Shown piece after piece: positions 48,801 to 59,896 of a stretch of DNA of 64,000 nt. How positions within the stretch are numbered: position 1 is the stretch's first letter; each line of letters starts with the position of its first letter. The notes beneath the pieces are model-generated. The model did not search any database and was not told the DNA's origin. It was given only the letters and a program-made list of their open reading frames with translations. The translations under genes were made by a program, and so were the position numbers. Origin of the DNA: Pithys albifrons albifrons (Eukaryota > Chordata > Aves > Passeriformes > Thamnophilidae); assembly GCF_047495875.1 (NCBI RefSeq), contig NC_092463.1, positions 33,917,724-33,981,723 on the forward strand. Reading direction: 5' to 3'.

Positions 48801-51519
48801 TCTGTTTCAGTCCTGTTAAGCTCTTGATCTCTGTGACACGTTCTGTTAATTGTTATTCTGTAACAGGATGTTGAGTTGCAGGGCTGTGCTGTCACAAGGT
48901 ACATGCCTGCTACTGAACATGTCTCATCAGTTTGCAATATAGAATGAGAAAGGAAAATGGGTTCTAAATGAGAAGACATTGCACCATGAAAGAAGAGGCA
49001 ACGAGGTGTCTGCAGAAGTGGTGAAACTTAAAAAAAAGTTCCTATTAAAAATTTCATTGGGTACTCAACCACAAGACAGCTGAAAGTAAGCAGTTGAATT
49101 TTTTTTTCTCCTAAACTGAATGTTTGATTTGATCTGTGGTTTTGCAGTAAAGGATTATAAACCACACACTGGAATTGCATACTCTGCATTTAAGGAAACT
49201 TAATTAGCAAATACAGGATTAAACTCTGTGTTTTCTAGCTCATCTCTCCTTGCACCAGTTATGTATGTGTTTTTTCTTCAAGTTGCCAAAATATGGAACT
49301 GACACTTTTTCTCTCCCAATATGTTGCACTTAAAAACCTTCAAATAATGACTCAAAGTTTGTCTGACTTTCTTAATTTACTGTTCGTGTTACTAGAACAA
49401 ATATGCTTTATATTTGTAACTAACACCCTTAACTTTTATTTTCCATACAATGTCCATGGTCAAAAATTAAGTAAAGGCTGAAAACCAGCTGACAGATGTC
49501 AGAGAGGTGCTCAATATGCTATTCATAATGTCGTATTCTCTGTAGATGATCTTCTAAAAAGCCCTCTGTATTCTAAAAAGTGTTACAGAATTTTCATAAC
49601 ATTAGACAAGGGCGATAATGTTTTCTACTTTACTCAAGTTACACCAACATCAGGGTTTTATCTTGCTTTTCTTCTTTCTTCATTGCAGTGTCTTCTTCCA
49701 GTCACTCCCATGCTGGCATCCATTATGCTCTTCCTAACTCAACCCCAGCAATAATGTGCCATTTCATTTACATCCTTACCCACTGCAGTTACTCTTGGAG
49801 AAAAAAGGCAGAAAGAGTAGTTGTAAAAGGAAGATTGATTACTCCCATGCAATCTGAGTTAAAATTACCTTGGTGAAGAATACAAAGATCAAAATTCTAG
49901 ATACTATAGTGAGTGCTTCTGGGAAAAAGTAGTTTAATGAATCGTAGGAGGAAAAATAACATTTCATTTAGGATCCACTAACTGCAGAAAGTGTATTCTG
50001 TAATTTTAAGTCAAGTTCAGCTTGCATAAAAGGAGTAAAACCCCCCAAAAATCAGTGTGAGCATATGTAGAAGTGAGGCAGGTAGCTAAAGGGAAGTCAG
50101 AGCAGCTGAATGGTTTGTGATGCTGTGCAGTCTGTTTAAAGTCATTGTATGAGACTTAGAACTGAAACATGGTATGCAAAAGGAAAAGCTTCAATTACCT
50201 GACCTCCAGCTACATTGAATGGCACAATGTATTAGTCTCAGTTTTATCTAGATCAGAAGGCCATTACTGTGCCATTTAGCCTGTGTACCTTTATTTCCAT
50301 TCTGTAGAAACCAAGCTGTGAAGATGTGCAGCAGTTGTGTTTCTCCCAGTATGGAACTGGTAAGTAGTTGTCATAAGAGCCACCCTTTAAGGACTGCAAA
50401 GTACTCCTGTGTTTCCCTGGGCTTTGATACAGTATCAGAAGACCAGAAAATAAAAGGTGACATGTTGAAACTTCAGGAGAAAGGAAGTTGTTAGGAATAA
50501 AAAGATGTATTGAAAACGGGGAAAATAGATCAGAGAGACTATGAAGTTAAATATAAAAATAAGAAGACAGGCCTTAAAGAGACTGTTGAGAATCAACTTG
50601 CTGAAGGCATAACCCCTAATAATAACTAATGTTCATGTATATCAGGGAGCTGAAAGTTTATCAGTGTTGGTGGGATCAGAGTTGGTAATGATCAAGACAT
50701 AAAAGTTCAGTTGAGGAAAATAAAACCATCATGTAAAAGTTCAATGCATTCTTTCCACTAGTCCTCTGTACAGAGAGGAGCTTACAGCGCTAAAGTGTGG
50801 GAGGTTTTTTTTGGTTGAATTTCTTTAACATTATGTTAATCTCACCTTGAAGGCTTTTAGCAAAAGTTACTAATTCTGAAGTAACACAACTCTGAAAAGG
50901 AGTGTTTGGTTGGATTTTTTTAAGGGAATATTTCTGGTCATTGCAGCAGCTTCAGACCAGGAAATCGGAGTTCTGCATTGAGCACGCTTCAGAAGCTATA
51001 GAAAAAACTAATAAGTCTTCAGCACATCTGCTAGTACGCTGGGGAAGGGTTGCTACAGCTTTTCCTGTGGTTAATTCTGCTTAGTCTGATGGAGATTTTT
51101 TTAAATGTCTCATGGTGCCTTCAACGTGAGGGATGCGATATAAACTTGCATTTTCAAAATGCTTCAAACAGCTCTTAAAGAAATTAAAGTGTCCTACAAT
51201 AAGAAGCAAAGTCCTTCCATTTCTTAATAGTCAGTTAATGATTAGAAAAGTATAGGAATAAATTGTCCAACTTCTCAGTAGAGGCATTTACAAAGAGAAT
51301 CATGTAGGGATGAGCTCTGCAGGTTGTCATGGTTAACGTAAGGTAATACAAAACAGCTTCTGTACCACTTACTGCTTCCTGTATTGCAAGTAGTAGAAGG
51401 CATAAATGAAATGATGGGTTAGTAATTTTAGTTATACTTATCATTGCAATGGCTTCAAATTTGACCTATACTCAGATAAAATTTGTACTTTTTGTTTCTA
51501 TAGTAATAATATGTAGTAG
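42801..51519. other. Intron 1, largely featureless
   Basis: A GC-richer patch at 43030-43200 is unidentified. A perfect 9-bp inverted repeat with a 7-base loop lies at 47053-47077, followed by a 10-bp palindrome CACAGCTGTG at 47125-47134. The longest frame (143 codons, minus, 44841-44410) matches nothing I know. Confidence 0.5.
43975..44006. repeat. (TTTG)n/(TTTC)n short tandem repeat
   Basis: TTTG units are followed by TTTC units. There is no coding content. Confidence 0.85.
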
Positions 51520-51576
51520 TGTCTTGGGTTGAGCTGGCAAATCAATTTTTTGTTTTTGATCCATTAATTTTTTACA
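51520..51576 (-). mobile_element. 57-bp LTR remnant, family A
   Basis: The first 22 bases are identical to the first 22 bases of the LTR at 35475, including the terminal TG. The similarity then stops abruptly. A TTACA end at 51576 is followed by GTAG, the same four bases that precede the element (51516-51519). This could be a solo LTR that lost almost all its interior but kept its termini and part of a target duplication. The right boundary is tentative. Confidence 0.55.
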
Positions 51577-54500
51577 GTAGCTGTCAAAAGACTTCACTTC
51601 CCAGTTTTAGAATCAGAGTAGCATATGCCTTTTATATTTTTACATAATTATGTAGAAATTAGCCCATATATTTTCCTGAGTATGAAAAAAAGAAATCAGC
51701 AAATGGCAAATATTTAAGGGTTCTACTGGTTTCTTTTTGAGATCTTGAAATTTTTTTTACTCCGTAAAGTACCTTTGCCATTGATTGCCACTAAAACTGA
51801 GAATTCCCATTGTTTTTAATGATTCCAAAAGCTTCATGGTCTTACTGGTAGTTCTAGTTTTAAGATCAGGATTATTGGTTTTGGGTTAGGGAGGAGTTGT
51901 TTAGCAGATTAAGTTGAAAACAGTCATTTTTTTTTTGTCTTTATTTGTGAAATACCTTTATTGGTTCACTTTCCTAGGATTGTCTGAATCACTGGATGTG
52001 TTTCTATGTGCAGATAGGCTGTATACTTGGCGCCAATCAAAGACAGAAATAGAATGCAAGGACTTGGGAGGAACTGAATTGTGATTGCTATTATGTTGAT
52101 TTCCAAGCTGCTTCCAAAAGAATCTCCTAATAAACACCAACTGTTATTGTCCCCAAATTGAAATTAATATTAATGCAAAACATCACGCTCTTTATTCAAG
52201 TCTTATTTGTGTAATATTACCCTCTTCTGTCTATATCTTGTCTGGTTTTTAAGAGTACAAATCCTAGTCTAATTTGGGACCACCAACTGCTATTGCAATG
52301 AAGTCATATTTACAACTAGAAAGTGCTATCACTGTCTAATTTTTTTTAAAGATGCTTAAACACTGTTACAACTATATTTACACTAGAAAAAATGTGGCTT
52401 AAATGTTCTAAATTTAGGAGTGGAAGAGCTTTGCAGACACTTAGTACTTGTGTGTATTTAGTATTTTTTTGTGAATTTTCCCATTAACTTCAATTAAACA
52501 TGTTGGTGCTTTCAGGGAAATGAATATGTAAATCTTCACAGTATTGTGCTTAAAGTGGTGAGGGAACAAGTGAACACAGTTGGCAAAGTACAAAAGAACA
52601 GCACATGTTGGCCTGTATAATTGTCTGTGGGCAGAGCATGCAGGTAGTCTGTCTGCATTGCAGGACCTCAGAGCAAGCAGCCAGCATCTTTTCACCTTAA
52701 ATGGTAAACAGAGTTCCTTTCAGATTGTAACAGACATGTATTCTGAATTCAGTACAAATACAAATGTGTAACATTAGCTATAAATCACTTATACTAGGAT
52801 TTTTTTGATGTCTTAAAACCTACTGAGAATTATATACAAGTTGGAAGATATTTCAGCAGCAAACTATTTTAAGATTAGGAATTTGTGAACTCTTTTGTTT
52901 ACTTAATATGCTAATTTCTCATAGAGTGTTCCTTTGCTGTCTTATAACGTGCTACTTATGATTGGTATTGATAGCATTTATATTGAGTAATATTTATGAA
53001 TTAAAAGTATGCATATGTTTTTAGAACCAGAGTCGTGTATCAGATTCAAAAATCAGGAGTAGCAAACAGAAAGCATTCATGGCTGCAGAACAGCTAGAGA
53101 AGTGGAACCTGGTAACTGTTTCATGAACAAATATCTGATTTGAATATGAAATTCCTTTCAATGAAGGTAGGGGAAAAAGTGAAATGATTGTGAGAATGGA
53201 GTGTGACAATGATGGATACAAAAAGTATCACCTGCATCTCGCACATATTTTGTTACTTTTTGAGATGAAGGCACAATCTGTGCCATAACTCCCTAGATAT
53301 GAAATGCTGGTAGGGCATTTGACTCAGCTGGATCTGGTGAAAGAGCTGTGATGTAGGCTGGTGTGTGCATGGTGTGTATTCAGCAATCTCAGACCCATTA
53401 TAGGTTTCATGTGGTCTGAAATACCTGTAAATAAATAATAACCTGAAGTACTGTATTTGCTTTTGCTGTGCATTTCAGAACTCTAGGGTAGACCTTGTCT
53501 CATCCAGTCCACCTATAGCATCATTCTTTCATAGGGTTGTGCAGGAAAAGGGAGATCTTAACCAAGACGGGGTTGCCCAGCACGTTGGCCATCTGTAAAT
53601 ATTGGCTTCTTGCCTTCTGCTACAGACATCACCCTAATTTTGGCAAGGAGATAAAAGAGTTCAGTTTTATTTTCTTTGAGTAGTAGAAATTATTGCGTGT
53701 TTAGTAATAGATGCATAGAAGGCTTGGCAGTATCCTTGATGCCCATTCCCCTGCCTTCAATTTTGGCCTTGAGATTTTGCCAGTTTAAGCTTCCTATGCT
53801 CTGTGTAGCTATCATCGTACAGTTTTGGTCTCTAGGCATGGGGAAAAAGTTCTTACAGCAGATAGCAATTATTCAATGGGCAGCAGGTTTAAGTATTTTC
53901 AAAATAAATATTTTATCCAAAAAACCTGAATTTTTTTTACTTGGACATTTCTCTCCAGAATCCCATTGATTCAGCTTGCTTGTTGAGATGCTTTTCCAAC
54001 AAACTCAGTCTGGTTCTTACTTTGTAAGAAATTTTACCATCATAAATTTGGCAGGCTGTGTGTAGTTTTGTGAAAAGGAGAGAATGTTTTTCAAGAAAGT
54101 TCTGTGCAAGGGACTGTTCATTTGGCTTTACAGACAGTTTTAAAGGTTTCAGTTTATTTTGCTGGCATTTTTGTTACCATTATGCGATAGTGCTGCTGTG
54201 GGCAACTTGAGTACAAAGAACAGCTCTAGTGTATGTACAGTCAGAGAAACACTTATGCTTTCTGGATCTCAAAAATGTATTAATATTTCATGAAAGACAG
54301 TTTGGACACTGTAACTTGCTTGTGGTGCTTTTTGTGAGAATTTGAGTCTGTGGTTTACCAATGATTGATTTAAAAAACACAGCCTGTTGTTCTCCTCAGT
54401 TTCTGCTTAGAATTTTAGTCTGAGGTGATATCAAAAGACAGTTTTGAGAGATGTGCATGTGTGAAATGTAAAACTTTTTCTCACAATGCTAAGCATGCCT

Positions 54501-55065
54501 TTTGCAGGTTTTAGATTTTTGATGTGGTAATTTTTGGAGTAAAATTATATGTATAAAGGCATATATCAAAACACTTTAAAGGTGACAGGACACAAAGATA
54601 TAATACTGTCCATAAGAACAGATGACAGTTGTACATTTCTGTTACTTTATTCCTTCAGCTTTCTTAGAGTTATGAAGGCATGCTGTTTTCAGTAGCTCTT
54701 CAGGGCAAAGGAGGATGTCTTGTTGCTCCTGGAATGCAATAATGCTTCCTTTTGGTTAAACCTCTTGATCTCTGTCCCTCTGACAAATTAATGCAATAAT
54801 TACCCCTGACTGTAAGAAAATTCTTCTAAAATACAAGAGTTGCTTGTTATAAATTATGGAAAAGCCTGTCTAAGTGTGCTGAGTAACTCCTCTGTGTTGT
54901 TAATAAAGTTATTTTTTTTTAGCTGCAGCATGGTTTTACATGTTTGAAACTCATTTTAAGGTCAGTGGTTATGAAAAGGTCTCAGTGGAACTTGGTCGTG
55001 CTGTGGCACGACATACTGATGCTTCGTGCAGATCTCAGACTTGGCTATCTAATGCAGTGCCTTGT
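51577..55065. other. Intron 1, nothing recognised
   Basis: AT-rich with short poly-T tracts. No exon, RNA gene or clear repeat. Confidence 0.55.
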
Positions 55066-56040
55066 TGTGGTTTAACCCCAGCCAGGAACTAAGTAGCCAA
55101 GCATCTGCTCACTCGCTTCCCCTCCCTTCCCCCTGCCTGCTCTGCAGAGGAGAATCTGAAAAAAAAAGTAAACCTCGTGGGCTGAGATAATAACAAGTTA
55201 GTAACTGAAACAAAATAAAATCTATTAATACTAGTTATAACAATCATAGTAATGAACTGCAAGTGAGAGAGAACCTGTCAATCCCCCCAAGTTTCAGGAA
55301 AGGGCTCTACTGCTAATGAGACAAAGAAAGCCCACCAATATCCCACCCCAAACCTCTGTAAATAACACTAGTGATACAAAAGAGATGTCCAGACTCAACA
55401 ACCACCTGCACCCTGCACCACACACCAACACCAAACCCACTACCCCATAATGAGGTGAAAGACTGGATGCATCTACGAATTATCACAAAATAAAACAAAG
55501 ACAAGAAAAGCTCAAAGTATGCCATAATAGTTCCTACTTGGGCTCTAGCCATGACCTATGGCCGGAAAAACCATTGTTGTTACATCTCAACTACAGGAAC
55601 CCCCAAAAAACCATTTATCCTCCTGTGTTATTTGGCCCTATAGCAGTAAATTTCCAGTTACTCCAAGAGTCAAAAAACCCAAGAGAAGCAAGTGTTGCAC
55701 AATGCAGTTGGTCACCATGCTGATGCCCAGCCTGTTCCCCAGCAGTGATCAGCCCCTCCCAGATGACTTCCCCCAGTTCATATTCTGGGTGTGGCCTCTG
55801 TGGTGTGGAGTATTCCTTTGGCTAGTTTGGGTCAGCTGTCCTAGCTATGCTCCCTCTCGGCTTTTGTGCACCTACTCACTGGCAGACCATAGGAAACTGA
55901 AAAATCCATGACTTAGAATAAGCACTACTTAGCAACAGCAAAAACATTTTATCAACATTGTTTTCATACTAAATCCAAAACACAGCACTGTACCAGCCAC
56001 TAAGAAGAAAATTAACTCAATCTCAGATGAAACCAGGACA
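55066..56040 (-). mobile_element. Solo LTR, family C, oversized copy
   Basis: It starts TGTGGTTTAACCCCAGCC and ends GATGAAACCAGGACA. On the minus strand it follows a common passerine LTR as I remember it: TGTCCTGGTTTCATCTGAGA, then GGTACAGTGCTGTGTTTTGG, and near the end the block read on the plus strand as CTCGTGGGCTGAGATAA. Between roughly 55270 and 55690 it holds about 400 bp that I cannot align with that LTR. No perfect target duplication is visible. Open frames inside it on both strands resemble no viral protein I can identify. Antisense to GPHN. Confidence 0.75.
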
Positions 56041-56454
56041 CACATAATGACTTTTAAAAGGAGAAATGTAAAAAACATCCTTCTTTGAGTTTAAAAATAC
56101 CTCTGTGCAGTCTCCTGAGCTTAAGTCTTTCAAGATACTGACCTAGGTTGACTGAGTTCTTTAGCAATGGGAGCATTTTTTGAGTAACTTATACAGAAGC
56201 ATACATACACTCATAGAGACTAAAATCTTGACTGTCTTAGAAATTGAGGCATTATTGTTTCTAGAATTTGCAGAACAATGACCTGTCATATGGAATAACA
56301 AATTGTTTGGATAAAACCTCTGGACATCTTGTGTTCACTCTGAACAACCAAGCCACATTTTTATTGCTGCTGTCCCATCAAATTTGTAATTTCATTTTGG
56401 ATAGTTTTAATTTTCTATTAAGTAGCATCTTTGCTTCCTCTTTGCCATATTGAA

Positions 56455-57640
56455 TAAGGTCACCTCCCACAGTCTGTCTTCTTTGTGCATGTGCGCTGGC
56501 CCCCTGACCATCTTGGTGCGTTCTTCTCCATTGGACTTTCTAATTTTTCAACATTACTCTTAAGCTGGGGATCCAAAACTGAACACACTGTTCCAGGTGC
56601 AGGGTCACAAGTGCAGAGTAGAAAGGAATAGTAACTTGCCTGGATCTGCTGGGCACCCTTCTTATCTTGCTTAGTCCTCAAGTTTCTTGAATTCTCTGGG
56701 TTGAAGTTCTGACATTCCTCGCATGAGCTACTCCCTCTAATTTAATGCTCTCTGCAAATTTCCTGGAGTGTATGCTGTCTCATCGTTCAGGGTGCTGAGC
56801 TAAGAAAAAAAAAAAGCCACATGAAAAAGTTCCCAAACAATTTAAAACCGACCACTTGGGCCCCGATATTAACCCCTTTGATGTTCTGATCTTTACAAGC
56901 TGCTATATGTAAGCTGAGTTGTTTATTGCTAATTTTTGATCTAGGCAGTCTGCCTAATTTTCAGTCTACCTCACAGTTCACTCTTCCACCCTTCTGAGCT
57001 TCCAAACAATGCTATGTGAGATGGTACCAAAAAACTCAGTGAGATTTGGTTACATGAAATTCATGGCTTTTCCCTTAGTAGTCATATCATTCCCTAAGTA
57101 GTATTATTAAAGTAGGCAGTCAGGTTGGTCAAGTGTAATTTGATCTTGGTAAAACAATTTTGGCTGTTTCTGGTTACTTTCTTGTTCATCTTGTGTTTGG
57201 CAATGGACTCTAGGAGGACATGCTCCATATGGTCTTGTTTGGTGCTCTGTAGTTCAGGTTGTCAGGCCCGTTCTGTGGGTTTCTTCTCTTTGCCTTTCTT
57301 AGGGCTTAACCTTTTTTTAATCATTAGGACCTCTCTAATACCTCAACTGTTAGAAGTTTTAGTAAATGGCAGCAGTCTCATAATCACTTTGGCCAACCTT
57401 TTCAGTTCCTTAGGTGAATGCCATCTAGACCCAAGGGTTTGAGTACAGCTACACTAAGTATTCCAAAACTGTTGCTCCCATACTGTTGTTTCCCTCCTCT
57501 TTCGCAAACCCTGTTGGTACCTGCAGTTATCTGGGAGGAAGCTGTGGAACAGAAGAAAAAAGTATTTCAGCCTCTTTTGTATCATCTGTCCCTGGGTTGT
57601 CTTTAACCATCCACCAGAAGACTCCTATTTTCCTGAACTA
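56455..57640 (-). mobile_element. Long, degraded ancient CR1-type LINE
   Basis: On the plus strand this reads as the complement of CR1 ORF2 in the expected order. AACTGAACACACTGTTCCAG and the lines after it correspond to the CR1 segment CTGAACACAGTATTCGAGGT. AGTCTACCTCACAGTTCACT corresponds to the block before the reverse-transcriptase motif. CAATGGACTCTAGGAGGACA and CTGTAGTTCAGGTTGTCAGG follow, and then the segment containing GAACAGAAGAAAAAAGTATT. Frames are broken throughout and divergence is high, so it is probably a copy predating the songbird radiation. Both ends are approximate. Confidence 0.7.
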
Positions 57641-59298
57641 CCTTTTTCACTAACAACATCCATAGGATATTTTCTTGGTTTTGTTTATGTTCAACACAAC
57701 AAAAGTCTTCCTAACTCTTGTCACTGAATTACACTTTTATTCTCTTCCTTTGTTGCCTGTTCTTGTTTCTACTTGTATGTTCTACTCTTGTCATCATCTT
57801 GTAGAAAGAGAGCACCCTATCCCTAACTAAATGGACAGGCAGGTTTTAAATTACCGTGAAGAGCAGGGAGGGAGAACATTATGAGCATTTGCTTTGTTAT
57901 TGGAGCTCTTAGTGACATAGAGGTTTTATTGCTTATCTATAATTAAGCAAAATGTGCCAAAATGAAAGGAATTCAGAAAGTTATTTCCAATAAATGATGT
58001 TACTCCTGTGAGTGTGCAGGGCTTGGAAAGCATGTTTAAAGTGGCTTTTTACAATTGTATTTCCAGTCTGTCATGAGCATTGCTTTACCTCTGCTAACTA
58101 GGAGAAATCAGAATTTATTATTTGCGCTGAATAGTACCAATAATCATTAGACTTTAAAACATGGTATTTGAGAAAATCAGTTACAGAGGAAGTTTCAGCT
58201 TTAAGTGGCAATGTATTACTGCCTCTTAATAAAATCTAAATATCCATTGTTTGTTGAATCCAATTTCAGGATCAAGGGCTTCAGTATTCAGTCTTTCTGA
58301 GAATGGAAATGTGTGACTTTAAAAGCATAAATCCTACCCTTATAAATGACTATTATCTATCCTTGAGAAAAACTGGAATATTTATTATTGAATTGTCTTT
58401 CTGCAACATAACAATAGGCATCTAGATCTTTGTTTTCCAAAGTGAACCTCTTTTTTTAGTGTTCCTCTTACAACTATTGCCTACTATATATGCATGCCTG
58501 AAGTACACATAGAACAAGCATACTTTGGATATAAGAGCACTAGAAACTTTCATTGGACCAAACTGAAGCTCTTCTATTTATTTTGTGCTGTCTGCCAGCA
58601 ACGGACAAGGAAGTCTGGGAGGAATTGATATTTTCTAGATAGATAAAAAGAAGATCTCCCCAGCCAGAAATTGAACAGTGCCCCTAGAAGCCACAGTACT
58701 TACATGGCCAGAAAGTACATTACGTGGAAGAAAATTAAGAGTGCTGTCTTTCAAAAACAACACTAAAGACGCAAATCCTTTGATCTTCTTTCCGATAGAG
58801 AGGTTATTTAAACAAAACTTTACAGTCATCATCAGCAGTAGTAGTTCTTTTTCTCTTAACATAGAATTTAGGTTGAATTTTGCCTTCCTCAGTATCCTCT
58901 ACTGCTTAAATCCCACTAGTGATGCTAGTATACCTTTCTGTGTGAGAAAAATAAAGTATCTACTTGTTGAATTGAAAAGTTCATGTGTGTATGAAAGACA
59001 ATCATATATGTAGCCTCAAAGGGCAAGCCTTGAGAGAGTTTTAGTTTCAATTTCACTAAGCAAAAGAAGAAATTATTTTCAGGAGTTAGTTTGCTGTAAT
59101 GAAGTTCTTAAATCCCCTGTAAAATGAGTTTGTTATGCTAAGTAGCTATTTAATGACACATGGTCAGGCAACTAAGTTTTCTACTGATAAAGTCTTAATA
59201 GTATGTAGTTGGATGATTTGCAGTTATATATGCATTTGCCTTCATGATATAAATAAATTTTTAGTAATGACTTTTCCCCTCCTGTCAAATAACTCTCA
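57641..59298. other. Intron 1, nothing recognised
   Basis: The first 100 bp may be the decayed edge of the ancient CR1. Otherwise no feature. Confidence 0.5.
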
Positions 59299-59303
59299 AC
59301 CTT

Positions 59304-59891
59304 TGTTATAGTTTGAGCCGGCAAAATGCCAACTGCCTGGTACCCAGTCAAAAAGTCTACTCCCAGAGCAGGAGAGTGAGGGAAAACAGCAGAAACGAGG
59401 CTTTAAACACAGTGAGGTTTTTATATTTATGCAGAGAAGAGGAGAGCTTAACACAGAATATGAAATAGCACATAGTGACAGGAAACAACAGGCTCACCGA
59501 GGTCACCCCAGCTAACAGGTGAAACTCCAAACCAACCAAACCCCCTCCCCAGAGGAAACCTCCCAGCAAGAGGGAAAGAGGAATTAACAGGAATGTGCTC
59601 ACGTCCCCGGGGTAAACAGACACGCGGACGGGCAGCAGGGCCTGATATCAGCAGTCAGGGAGCGGGAACCGTCCTGGTCAGAAGCATGGACCGAAGAGAG
59701 CAGAGACTCCTCCCACCTTGCTTGTTATACTCCCCGACACTTCCTGATGATGTCAGATGATATGAAATACCTCTTTGGCTGCTTAAGTCAGATGATACCT
59801 GTCCCCTCAAATCTGTGTCACAGCCTTTGAGGCCTGCTAGAAACTGAGGCCTGAATGGGGACCTATGCTGACTAAAGCTAAAACTACCACA
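59304..59891 (-). mobile_element. Solo LTR, family A, copy 3
   Basis: It starts TGTTATAGTTTGAGCCGGCA, sharing GCAAAATGCCAACTGCC with the copy at 35475, and ends AACTACCACA. The flanks ACCTT (59299-59303) and ACCAT (59892-59896) form an imperfect 5-bp target duplication with one mismatch. The minus strand has ATAAATATAA (59421-59430) at the TATA position. It is the most diverged full-length copy of family A here. Confidence 0.8.
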
Positions 59892-59896
59892 ACCAT

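Noticed and set aside
53480..53600. Possible CR1 fragment with CATCCAGTCCACC-like text
   Set aside because: The match is too short and the order of blocks does not follow CR1.
55313..55911. Open frames inside the LTR at 55066 considered as retroviral proteins
   Set aside because: No gag, pol or env feature is visible, and LTRs do not normally encode these. Treated as chance frames.
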